Positions 1-10,189 of a stretch of 64,000 bases of DNA are shown here, piece by piece (within the stretch, counting starts at the first letter, position 1; each line of letters opens with the position of its first letter). Position numbers and translations under genes: made by a program. The DNA is from Plectosphaerella cucumerina. Its lineage: Eukaryota; Ascomycota; Sordariomycetes; Glomerellales; Plectosphaerellaceae. The notes beneath the pieces are model-generated. The model saw nothing but the letters and a program-made list of their open reading frames with translations, was not told the DNA's origin and ran no database searches. Where the stretch lies: contig JAGPXD010000007.1 in NCBI GenBank assembly GCA_020746995.1, positions 868,001 through 932,000 of the forward strand, in the 5' to 3' direction.

Positions 1-963
1 GCCATCCAGGACATCAAGCTCGCGTACCCCGCATCCGAGCTCGAGTCGCTCATCTCGGACGCGCCCATCCACGGCGCCCGCCTCAACGATGGCCCGCCCC
101 AGCGCTTCGAGAACCTTGCCCGCACAATCTCCGCCATGTCCAACCTCGAGACCCTCGATGTCGCCGTGCCGGATAACCTGCTCCACGGCATCGGCCAGCT
201 CTTCAACGGGCCCTTTGACCTCGCCTGCCTCAAGTCGTGCACCTTGTTCTACCAGTCAAAAAACAACGAGTACTGGGACCTCCGCGAGAACATCCACATC
301 TTCGCCCATCCCACCCTGGAGACCATCGTCATCAAGCGCGCCAAGCTCGACTACCGCGGCTTCGACCTGCCCGAGCAGCCCCACGAGACCGCCCTCAAGC
401 GCCTGCACCTCATCGAGTGCGACATCAACGATGACGCCCTCTCCGACATCCTCGTCTTCCCCAAGGCCCTCGAGGAGTTCGTCATGACCCAGCTCCCCGA
501 GCCGGAGCCAGAGCTGGACGAGAGCTCAGTGAGCATCCGCGACTACATGTCCGCGATAAAGTCCGCATGTCACTCGCTGCAGAGCATCACCATCGACTTC
601 CCCACCCTCTACACCACCCGCGCCCTCGCCCTCCGCGACTTCGACGCCCTCAAGACCTTCCGCCTCAACTGGGACCACCAGCTGTTCGGAAAGTCGTCCA
701 AGAAGCCCCGCCTCCACTCCGTCGGCCTCCCGCCCAATCTCGAGACCCTCGAGTTCTTCAACGAGCTCGGCACAGACCCCGAGGTCACGGAGCTTCTCAT
801 CAACACCCTCGAGACCCTCGACTTCAGCGCTAGGAAGCTAGAAAGGCTCATCGTCGTCGAGTCCGAAGACGGCATGCCCAAGGAATTCGTCGCCGCCTGC
901 AAGGCCCACCCACGCCTCAAGCTCGATATTATCGGCGGCTTCGATACGGAAGAGTCCGATTAG
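1..963 (+). CDS. LRR-like / F-box-associated protein, 3' part
   Basis: The frame is open from base 1 to the TAG at 961-963, so the 5' part of the gene lies outside the window; 320 residues are visible. The protein is rich in Leu, Glu and Asp, with recurring stretches of the type LETLDVAV, LETIVIKRAKL, LKRLHLIECDI and LETLEFFNEL at about 25-30 residue spacing. This resembles degenerate leucine-rich repeats of the kind that follow F-box motifs in fungal proteins. No F-box, signal peptide or membrane segment is visible in this part. The gene converges on the TPR-SET gene with 265 bp between the stops. Function is unknown; an F-box/LRR substrate adaptor is only an inference from the repeat character. 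Confidence 0.75.
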   Translation, partial: AIQDIKLAYPASELESLISDAPIHGARLNDGPPQRFENLARTISAMSNLETLDVAVPDNLLHGIGQLFNGPFDLACLKSCTLFYQSKNNEYWDLRENIHIFAHPTLETIVIKRAKLDYRGFDLPEQPHETALKRLHLIECDINDDALSDILVFPKALEEFVMTQLPEPEPELDESSVSIRDYMSAIKSACHSLQSITIDFPTLYTTRALALRDFDALKTFRLNWDHQLFGKSSKKPRLHSVGLPPNLETLEFFNELGTDPEVTELLINTLETLDFSARKLERLIVVESEDGMPKEFVAACKAHPRLKLDIIGGFDTEESD

Positions 964-1228
964 ACCCCATGAGAGGTCTTGTTGTTGTCCGCCCCAAGAC
1001 TAGACTGGTATACACGAAAGACGGTCCTAGACACAGATACACAGACGCCGGTTAGAAAGGAGCATGTCACGCTGCATAGGAGGGAGTAGTTGGGTTGGGC
1101 GGGCACGGCTGGAGTGTGCCCCTTTTTTTTCAGCGTAGTTAGCCAAATGATACCACGAAATCTATTCTGTCAACGAGTTGCTTCAACATCCCGGTATCGG
1201 GAGGTGCTGCGGCCCTCGAGGAGCGGGT

Positions 1229-3181
1229 CTACCTGGCAGGCACCGCCTGCAGCCACTGCTGAAGCTGGGCGCCCGCGCGGCGAGGGAGTCCCTTGTGCGT
1301 GCTGTCGCTGTACGTCTCTGCAATGGCGGCCGAGAGCCTCTTGGCCTTGTAGTAGACGGCACGGCCGGCCGATGAGGGCGAGTTCTTGGCCATAAGCTCC
1401 GCGGCCTCCCGCTCCAGCTCGGCGCGGCGCTTCCTCATCGCCGGGTCCTCCTTCTTCTCGGCGTTGCAGAGGGCGCACGAGCACGCGAAGCCCCACGTCC
1501 TCTGCAGCGCGGCGGCCCTGGCGTCGTAGTCGCCCGTCTCGTCGTAGGCGTGGGTGAGTTCCTCGCCCTTTGCGATGGGCCGCAGGGCCTTGAGGAGCAT
1601 GAGGTCGCCGACGTAGCTCTTCGTGACGTTGGGCACGCATGAGTGGTTCAGGGTCGCGGCGCGGACCCAGAGGCCGGCGCTGGCGTTGCTGACGTCCTCC
1701 TCGCCTCTTTGCGCGCCCGGCCCGAAGGCGTTGCGCTGGATGATGTCGTGGACCTGGAAGGTGTCGACGACGGGGGCGCCGTCGCGCACCACGCTCTCGG
1801 TGCCGGTGCCCTTGTAGTCGCCGTAGGCGCTCAGGACGTTGGCGACCTGAGACGGGTTGCTCATGAGCTTCTGCACCACGGCCCGGTGAAGGCCGCTGGG
1901 GAACACGCGGATGGTCGCGTCTTCCCGCATGTCGCACGTCATGAAGCTCACGGCCTCGGGCTCATGGCTCCACGTGACGGCGAAGGGCTTTTCCGCCATG
2001 ACGATCTCGCCCGTCTTGATGGCTCGCGTCGCAAAGGCGCCGCGGCCAGCTCCGGGGCTCTCCTTGATCTCGGTAGGGCCATCAAAGCTCGCCACGTCCG
2101 CGCGGCCACCGAGCTTCTGCAGACTACCCACGATCTGGGGGAAGTTGTACTTGCCCGTGGACTGCTCCTCGAGCCGCCGCTTGACCCGCTTGAGGTGCCA
2201 CTCGACCGTTGGGCTGCTGCCCTGGAGCTCTTTCTGCTTCTCGAAGCAGGCCTGGGAATGAGCGAAGTCGCCGAGGGCGTAGGAGGCGAGACCGGCGCGG
2301 TGATGGGCCTTGGCGTCGAGCTCTGCGCTTTCCGGGTCGTTTGTCAGTGATGACAAGGCATCGGATTTGGCTTCGTCGTAGCGGTTGAGGAGGAGGTTGA
2401 CGTGGGCTCGATTCCGGTGGACGTCCCTGACCAGCACCTCGTCTGTCTTGTCCGACTTGAGGCCCTGTGTGTAGTAAGCCCAGCACCGGAAATTGTCCTT
2501 GTCTGCCAGGGCCTGGTTGCCGCGCTGCTTGAAGTCCAGTAGAGAGGGGGCTTGTGCGTTCGGGTCGACGATGTCGAAAGACCGCTCTCGCCACTGCTCC
2601 TGGGACTCCTTGTACGATAGAACCACAAGGTCTGAGGGGTGATCGATCTGAATCGTCGTCTCGCCCTGGTCATTCCGCGTGAAGTAAGGCTCCTTGACTT
2701 GGAACTCCGAGATCATGTCCAGAAGGTCCTTTCCGTTCTGCTTCTTGTGCAGGAACAGTGTGACCCTTTCGACGTCGTCAGACTCCTCGCCCCGCACAAC
2801 AGCCCAAGATGACATCGTAAGCTCGACGACAGGTGAGATCCGGCGCAGCTTGAGGATGCGGCCCCGGTGATGCGTTTCCATTCGCAGGTCTGAAAGCGTC
2901 ATGGGCTTCAGCTCCTCCACCGAAGCCAATGAAGGCGGATACGGGTGTCCGACCGTGTACGCCGGCATGGACTCCTTCTTCGGTGCGCCAAGACCAAAAG
3001 CTCCGGCGGCAAAGTCCTGCATGAGCGATGACGACACAGCGGCCTGGATGAGCGAGTCGGCGTCGTTCTGGTCGCGGGTCTTTCCGGCGTCGGCGAGGCA
3101 TCCTTTCCGTCGATCTTGGAGGGAAGTGCGGACACGCTCCGACTCGGCGGGCGACATGTAAAGAGTGTGTTGGCCCGCCAT
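1229..3181 (-). CDS. TPR and SET domain protein (SMYD-like lysine methyltransferase family)
   Basis: Single-exon gene of 650 residues. A TPR-like helical region lies at about 216-340 (FKQRGNQALADKDNFRCWAYYTQ, then NRAHVNLLLNRYDEA). A SET domain at about 370-547 begins with GAGRGAFATRAIKTGEIVMAEKP and contains the hallmark LNHSCVPNV (512-518) and the late segment GEELTHAYDE. A post-SET-like cysteine cluster follows (C567, C569, C572). Family knowledge says such proteins may transfer methyl groups from S-adenosylmethionine to lysine; the substrate cannot be read from sequence. There is no MYND finger and no signal peptide, so it is probably cytosolic or nuclear. The start at 3181 gives the longest frame. 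The C-terminal 25 residues after the helical tail are the least certain part. Confidence 0.9.
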   Translation of the reverse strand: MAGQHTLYMSPAESERVRTSLQDRRKGCLADAGKTRDQNDADSLIQAAVSSSLMQDFAAGAFGLGAPKKESMPAYTVGHPYPPSLASVEELKPMTLSDLRMETHHRGRILKLRRISPVVELTMSSWAVVRGEESDDVERVTLFLHKKQNGKDLLDMISEFQVKEPYFTRNDQGETTIQIDHPSDLVVLSYKESQEQWRERSFDIVDPNAQAPSLLDFKQRGNQALADKDNFRCWAYYTQGLKSDKTDEVLVRDVHRNRAHVNLLLNRYDEAKSDALSSLTNDPESAELDAKAHHRAGLASYALGDFAHSQACFEKQKELQGSSPTVEWHLKRVKRRLEEQSTGKYNFPQIVGSLQKLGGRADVASFDGPTEIKESPGAGRGAFATRAIKTGEIVMAEKPFAVTWSHEPEAVSFMTCDMREDATIRVFPSGLHRAVVQKLMSNPSQVANVLSAYGDYKGTGTESVVRDGAPVVDTFQVHDIIQRNAFGPGAQRGEEDVSNASAGLWVRAATLNHSCVPNVTKSYVGDLMLLKALRPIAKGEELTHAYDETGDYDARAAALQRTWGFACSCALCNAEKKEDPAMRKRRAELEREAAELMAKNSPSSAGRAVYYKAKRLSAAIAETYSDSTHKGLPRRAGAQLQQWLQAVPAR

Positions 3182-4742
3182 TTTGGAGCGCGGGCACGCG
3201 GGGCGAGGGGCGTCGATTCTTGATGGTCAAATCGAAGGAGTGAGATTTCACCTGAGCCAGCTGGGTTTGCGTGGTGTTGCAAGATCTGAGGTGGGGGTGG
3301 GGCACTGAAGCTGCCTGCCCCGCACTAACGGAATCGGGCAATCCTTTCACCGAACATGTGGTGACTAACTTGACCATGGAGGTAAGGTGAGGCAGACGGT
3401 ACTTCTGTCAGTCGACGAGGTCCATGTATTAGTGTGGCTTGGAATCGAATGTAAATTGATCTGTATGGCATTTTTGGTGCATTCCCAACTTCGATATCTT
3501 ACGTGCTCTAGGTTGATGCTGCGACGTCTCGTGGCGCATCACGAGGGACCCATGGCATCGACTGCCCTCAATTTGGGAATTCTCGAGCAAGCAAATTCGT
3601 TTCTGCATGGAATATCAAGTCAATTCAGAAGTTTATTTTGAGATGGAATGGTTCGAATGACCACCATGAAATGTAACAGGTTTCCGTTCCCAGACATGGG
3701 TTCTGTGACTGTGGCTCGTGAGAAATGTCGTAAATCTGTTAGCAACGCGGGTGCTGGATGAGCCAGGGCACCTGTTAAACGTCTTATCAGAACGATCAAC
3801 TCGCCGGTTCAATATTGTGAACTCGACGAAGAAAGATTATTTTCCCGGCGCCGGGCTCTCAAGTTGGCATCTGCATGTCACGGATCAATCGAAGGGGGAT
3901 GCAAAACGAGAAACCTGGGTGGCCGGAGAGTGGCCTCGTCGCGAAGTCTGCGAAGTATGAGGAGAATTGGTACTTTACCTCAGCGTCTAAGATTCCAGGT
4001 CTCCACTGCCATATGGAAAAAAAAAAAAAGAGTTAGGAGTTGAAGGGTCTCAGGAACCTGTTCATCCAAGCGTGGCATCCTGGTAGATGGTCAGAAATGC
4101 CTGCTGGCCAAAAGCTGGAAAGCAGAAAGTCGGGCAATACATTCAAACATCGACTTACTCCGAGCTCCTTTAACGCACGGCACCTGGAAGCTAAAGGCAT
4201 TTGGCGATGTCGCGTTCCGGAGCAAAAGCTGCCGAGGCAAAATGGTTCGCCTCCCCGCCAGGGATACCACCGAGAGTTGAACCTCGCCAGCGCGACATCA
4301 TCTCGAAAGCCAGGCCTGCGGACGATACATGCTCCGAAGCCTAAGAAGCCGATCTCGCTTGGCAGCTCGGGGTGAAGACGATCGTCGCACCGACAGCTTC
4401 TCCATGCGCCGGCAGCCACAATGGCAGTGTCCATCCGCCTATCGGGGGACGACCCCGCGTCGGAGGACACCTCCAGGGCACCGAGGGAGATGGTCCGACA
4501 GTCCGAAAGCCTGCCTCTGGCCTGGGAATTGGCGACAATCCCTGCCGGCAATGGCTGAATGTCCGCTAGACTTTGCGGGGTAACGCTCCCCAGATCACAA
4601 GTGTGGAGCTCCATTTACCCCGTAGCCCCGGACTTGCGGTGGATGCGTCCAGACTCAAAGTTCATCCCGAACATATATCACCCGTCGACGGAGGCCCTCA
4701 TCGGAGGACCTCTGGAAGCAAGCACCCAGCTTCAGTGCCCAC
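3182..4742. other. Intergenic region between divergent SET and MFS genes
   Basis: About 1.56 kb containing the 5' flanks of two divergent genes. The part from about 3400 to 4030 is more AT-rich than its surroundings. A short A-tract lies near 4016-4030. The open frames here are short, overlap on both strands and lack recognisable motifs. I see no gene. Confidence 0.6.
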
Positions 4743-7122
4743 ATGCAGATCGGCAGTCAGCCCCTCTCCGCCCCCAGCAATCGACTCGACATGACGACCC
4801 AGCAGCAGCGAGCCAACGATGGGCTCGACATCCAGCCCGCGGCCGAGCAGCCCCAGCCCCTCGCCGAACCGGTCCTCGAGGTGCAGCCAGGACAAGTGAT
4901 CAAGAATGGCGTCGTCGTCAGTTCGGGCACGAAGCCGCCCAAGCGCAACCTCTGGATCGCGTGGCTGTACATCTTCGACTGGTACCCGAGCCACTACAGC
5001 AAGGAGGAGAAGGCCCTTCTGAAGAAGCTGGACCGCATCATCCTGCCTCTCATGTGAGTTGCACTCGCATGGCCGGTTCTCATGCGTCCAAGGAAGCTGA
5101 CTCTCGACCATAGCTGCTCCATGTGTACGCTTTCACCCTGGCATGAAAAATCCCTCATCTTTCGTGCGTCGGAAAACTCTGACAGCTGTAGACTTCATCA
5201 AATGGCTTGACCAGTCCAACATCAACAACGCCTACAACTCTGGCATGAAGGAGGATCTGAACCTCAAGGGCATCGAGTGAGTACCATTTTGGTGACAAAG
5301 AAGTGACAAAAACTGACATTCTGAAGGTACAACCTGTTCCACACCTGTACGTAGCCCCCTACCTGTGGCCCTGTTCAATCTGTTTGGTTACATTCTTCTG
5401 TCCCATGTGGACTTGGAATGAACCCTCCCGCCTCCCCCGACCTCTAAAGACATCCCAGAATTGCCTTTACTGACTCTTCTGCCTAGTTTGTACGTTACCT
5501 CGAAGTTCTCCCTTGTTTGGGCCGTGTCGGGAGTCCCTTTTGCTCCCATACGCGTGGCATGAAACCTACCAGCTCCCATCGCTCCTGATACATCAAAGCC
5601 AAACTACTTACTGACTCTGAAATGCAGACAACATCGGATATTTGGTCCTCGAAATCCCCGTAATGCTCATCATCTCCCGACCAAAGCTCTCCCGCTGGGT
5701 CCTCCCCATCTGCGAAACCCTCTGGTCCATCATCACCTTCATCCAGTCGCGCAATAACAGCGCCCAGATGATCTACGGAATGCGCTTCCTCATGGGCCTC
5801 TTCGAGACTCCTGCCGCCAGCGGCTCGCTCTACATCCTGGCCTCATGGTACCGTTCCGACGAAGTCTTCAAGCGCGCCGGAGTCTGGTATGTCTCGAGCA
5901 ACATCGGCGCCATGTTCGGTGGATACATGCAAGCCGCCGCCCACGCCGGTCTGGACGGCGTCGGCGGCATGCAGGGATGGTAGGTTCCCCTGAGTCCATC
6001 CGTCCAGCCCACAGATCCTGACTTCCTCAAGGCGCTGGGTCTTCATCATCGACGGCATCATCTCTCTCCCCATCGCCATCGCCGGCTTCTTCCTGTACCC
6101 TGGCATCCCCACCAGCCCTCGTATCTGGTGGATGAAGGAGTCGGAGCAGAAGCTCGCCCAGGCCCGCATGCAGGATGACGGAGTGAGGAAGAGCAGGAAG
6201 ATTGGCAAACGGATGCTGAAGCGTGTCTTTGGCCACTGGCACTTCTACATCGCTGTAGGAACCTATGTCTGGTACGTCGACCTTCATTCATTGCACTGTT
6301 GTCGGCCTGCTAACATCCTGCTCCAGCTTCCAACTCACCACTTGGGTTGCTGGTCAGATGATCGTCTGGGTCAAGTCCACTGGCCAGTACTCGATTGAGA
6401 TGATCAACATCCTTCCGACTGGAGTCCAGGCACTGGCTATTGTCGTCGGCATTGTTGTTCCGTCATTCGTCATGTAGGTCTTGCCCTGTGATCCATCTTA
6501 GGTACATGTCCCGACTCACATATCTTCAGGGTCTACCCCATCTGGGTCCCCTTCTTGTTTGCAGCCACGATCCTGCTCTTCTGCCACGCCACCCTGCTCG
6601 TGTGGGAGATCCCCATTGGCCTCCATTTCGCCGCCTACTTCATGCTGGGAATGACCTCTTGCATCACCCCCATGCTCTTCCCATGGGTCCACCTGATCAT
6701 GAAGGATGACAACGAAGCCAAGAGTTTCACGACCGGCTCCATGGTAAGCGATCTTCCAAGACAGCTTGCAGACTCTGCTAACACCAGCCCAGATGACTGT
6801 TGGCTGGGCCTTCTTCACATGGTACAACGTCGTCACATTCCCCATCACCGAAGGCCCTCGCTGGACCCGCGGCTTCACGGCGAACGTCACCTTGACATGC
6901 TGCTATGTCACCTTCTTCATGATCGGACAGGTCCTCTGGCATCGGGACACCAAGAAAGGCCTCTACAAAAGATCCATTGAGGAAGAGGAGAACCAGGAGG
7001 TACTCGACGAGAAGCTTGGTCCTGATGGACTCGACGACACCACCACCATCCAGCAGCAGATGGATGAGAAGCATGTGGAACCGAAGCACATTGAGGAGAG
7101 GCGTGCCGAGCAGGCGAAGTGA
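4743..7122 (+). CDS. MFS transporter, anion:cation symporter family (pantothenate/allantoate permease type)
   Basis: Ten exons close in one frame of 570 residues: 4743-5053, 5114-5124, 5192-5276, 5327-5346, 5487-5489, 5628-5979, 6032-6271, 6327-6473, 6530-6743 and 6793-7122. The reading LDRIILPL..FIKWLDQSNINNAYNSGMKEDL followed by FYNIGYLVLEIPVMLIISRP is characteristic of the Dal5/Liz1/Fen2 group, whose members carry pantothenate, allantoate, biotin and related organic anions across the plasma membrane with protons. Twelve hydrophobic segments are apparent, with charged cytosolic ends. An in-frame ATG at 4791 is an alternative start. The 5' half is unusually fragmented, with an 11-bp exon, a 20-bp exon and a 3-bp microexon. 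The gene ends 205 bp from the convergent Zn2Cys6 regulator gene, a possible functional pair. The substrate is not determined. Confidence 0.88.
5487..5489 (+). other. Predicted 3-nt microexon of the MFS gene
   Basis: The bases ttt are preceded by an intron (5347-5486) with donor GTACGT, branch CTGAC and acceptor CCTAG, and followed by one (5490-5627) with donor GTACGT, branch CTGAC and acceptor GCAG. Including them restores the Phe of the family motif TFYNIGY. Skipping them would delete one residue but keep the frame, giving FHTYNIGY. Confidence 0.6.
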
Positions 7123-7327
7123 GAACCGCTTGATTTGAGATCCAGGGTAGCCCGGGTCTTGCATCCTCGCTTCCCGTCGACGTCAGCATTGTCTACTTCA
7201 TCTCATGAGGGGTTGAATAACAGGCCAGCGAGAGAGGCGGAGAGAGTGTCGTTAGAGCTGACCCAATGCCAGACTTCAGTTCTATACACGTATCTGTACA
7301 TACCAAGTGGCCTTCCTTTTACCTCGT

Positions 7328-9520
7328 CTATCTCCACAATGTATCTGAAAAGTTCTGGGCATCCATCTGAAGCCCCCTCACCAGTGACCCCCAGTCCGGG
7401 AACCCATCCTCGCCCAACATCTCGTACCCCTCGCCCTGCGCATTGCCGAGCCCAAACGGCCAAGACGACGACAATGCAGCGTCCCCATCGATTGCCGCCT
7501 GTACCTGAGCATCCTCTGCCGCTGCCGAGGCAAGGCCTGCCGCGGCCGCATCGCGGGTCTTCTCCCGGATCCCCCTAGCTTTGGCATACAAGGCGTCCAA
7601 GACGGCGCTCTTCAGCCCAAACCCTTCCCTCATGTTGTCCCACGTCTGCTTTTCAAAGACCGAGTCGACAATCGCCCAGGCCTTGTCGACGCCGTCCCCC
7701 GTCGGCCGCACGCACAGGTGCCAGAGCACATACATGAGTATGTGGTACTGCGGGTACGCCTTGGTCGCCCATGAGAACGGCTTGAGGAGCTCATCTGACG
7801 AGATCTTCAACCCGTACTCTAGCGTCGAGACTGCTTCCTTCAGGTCCTCCTCGGTAGCCCAGGAGTCAATCTTGCCGGGGCAACGGAGGGACGTCCACTG
7901 CTGTCTCGTGATGAGGTCGACCTTGCGCATGACGTAGGTCGAGATGAACAATGTGTGGCGTTGGCGAGGCACGACCATGTTGCAGTATTTCAGGCGGTCA
8001 TTGACGCGTTTCTTCATTTCGTTGATGATCTCAAGTCGTGCTTCTTCCGAAGGGGGCGATTCGGGCGTCGCTGCCGCGGCGATGTTGGCGAGTCGGTAGC
8101 TCGCGTTCGCAATGTCGATTTGGTTGAGGGTGAATGTCATGACTGTGAAGGATTTCCTCTCTGGTGGGAGCTCCGTCATCTCGGGGTACAAATCGCTGTC
8201 TTCGACGTTGAGGGGGAGTTTCATATCAGGCGACTGTGAGTGGGTGTGTATACTCTGCAGGCCATAGTCCTCTCCGCCTCGGCCGTCCCGGTTGACGAAA
8301 TGCCACCATAGACGTCGACGAATCTCCGACTCGAATGGGGAAAGGCCAAGGCGCTCTCCGTCGCACTGGATACCGAGAGACTGGGCTATGCGGATGGCCA
8401 GACCGTTGAGGATCCAGTTGCCCTTGCCTCGGTTGATGACAACGAGGGCAGACTGCGGGCAAGATGTCAGAACTGATGACTGCGAGCAAAGGAAGCAGTC
8501 CTCACCAGATACACGGCCATTGCGTGGAGGCACGTCATGTTCGGCTTGTCAAGGAAGTCGGCATGGGCCAGGGCTTGTTCGAAGCCCATCTTGGTCTGCA
8601 TCAGCCAGGCCGTGCGCGTGCCGCCAAGGAGGACCGACACCTCGTCCTCCCCGCGCGAGATGAGGGTGGCGAAGAAAACGGCGTAGCTCAAGGCGAGGTT
8701 TTCGAGCGGAGCTGCAGCGGGGTCCTCGATGGTGCTGTAGATCTTGATCTCCATGGTCGGTATGTGGGCAATCTTGAGGCAGCAGCAGTTCTCGACGTAG
8801 TTAAGGTAGATGCCCCAAAGCCTCAGGGCAGCCTGTTTCGGGGGGTAGAAGCTTGCGGGCATATGTGATAGTGACGGAGCAGACAGTATGCCCATAGGGT
8901 TGAATGGTGATGATACTGCCGGTTGAGGTGGCCGAGACTCTGGCGAGTTGAAGACGGACTGCATGTCCTGGTCCTGTGCAAAATGTTAGCAGTCGACCTC
9001 TCGATTTCAGGAGCAGGCGCGGTACCTCCTCGATGACCCTGGATAAGAGAATCTCATTGAAGTACTGGCTCGTCGATCCCCGCTGCACCAACACACCATT
9101 CACGGCTGCAACCTCCGGAGTCCTTGGTGTTGCAGGGGCTGGCCCCCTCAGATGTGCTGGTACAGCGGACTGAACCGGAGCTGGAGATGGCGATGCCGTG
9201 GCATATGGCGCCGCAGGGCCTGCAGTGTCCTTCCTGGCGGAGACAAGGGTCTGCTCCAGGTTCGAGATGCGGGATGCAACGTCGGCCATGGTCGTCTTCC
9301 GGGGCCGGCGGATCGGCTCGCCGGGCGGAGGAAAGACGCATTGCTTCCCGGCGCGTGAACACGGCCCACACGGGTCTCTCTTGTCGCAGCGGACCTTGCG
9401 GCGGTTGCACAAGTGGCAGGACCTGTGACTCCTCCGTGACGGGCCGGGTGGCTGATGGGGTTGCGCCGAGGCCGGGTCAGACTCGGCCTCGGGCGTTGTG
9501 GAAGACGCGAAGCCGGACAT
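7328..9520 (-). CDS. Zn2Cys6 transcription factor with fungal-specific middle domain
   Basis: Three exons on the minus strand (9026-9520, 8506-8973, 7328-8452) give 695 residues. The N-terminal binuclear zinc cluster has cysteines at 35, 38, 45, 51, 54 and 61 (spacing 2-6-5-2-6), followed by a basic linker and a short predicted coiled coil (ASRISNLEQTLVSARK). The middle part contains the fungal-specific domain landmarks MKMGFEQALAHADFLDK-like, ALVVINRG.GNWILNGLAIRIAQSLGIQCD and ESEIRRRLWWHF. Such proteins bind CGG-type half sites in the nucleus as homodimers. The position between an MFS carrier gene and an arabinofuranosidase gene suggests local control of sugar or metabolite uptake, but that is inference. 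Introns are 52 and 53 bp. Confidence 0.92.
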
Positions 9521-10189
9521 TGGGGGTTTGCGGGGATGTCTCGTCGTACGGCACCGAGACGGGTGCAGCCCTGCGGTTGGATGGCCGTCCGTGGACAGGT
9601 GCGGAGAGCCGGCCGCTCCAGTATATCACCTTGTGAGTTCCAGGTCGGAGGCGTCGGGCTGAGCGGGCCTATGCTGGATGGAAGATGCAGTGAAAGGGTC
9701 CTTGGGGTCCCGGATGGCGGATGCCAAGAGGTGATGTTTGGGTGTGAAGGGAGGGAAGAACCCCACCAGCTCGGGAGAACCGGATGCCCGCGTGACGAGC
9801 TGCTTCGGCGATCTCATTGGACCGAAGTGGGCCTGGGCGTGACTGATCGGGCCTATGAGAAGCGTCACGCTCGACCTCGCTTCGTCGAGAAGCAGGATGT
9901 CTCGTGTTGACAACCCTCCACTGACGATGCACTGCTATTTCTGACGACCACAGCGACGTTTTCCATCTGATTCGTAGCTTGACAGCCCGCCGATACTGAT
10001 CCGAGACGACGACACCGTTTCTCCACCCCTGGACCCGTACCGCCACTGGCGTCATGCACACCGATTGACCGGGGCGACCGGCTGACCGACAGCTCACCGA
10101 CGCGCTGTCCATAACACGATTTCAAGCACGTTGTTCCTGAAGAAGAACGTGTATTCCACCTTTCGGAAAACTACTACGTGCCTCTCAGC
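9521..10189. other. Intergenic: upstream of the regulator gene, downstream of the GH51 gene
   Basis: About 670 bp. Near 10061-10095 there is a GACCGG-rich stretch with two spaced copies of a TTGACCGG/CTGACCGA-like motif that may be a decayed relative of the 17-bp repeat family described elsewhere in this window. I see no coding signal; the short open frames overlap each other on both strands. Confidence 0.5.

Noticed and set aside
10061..10095. Possible ninth 17-bp array
   Set aside because: Only two weak TTGACCGG/CTGACCGA copies are visible, not enough to separate from chance.
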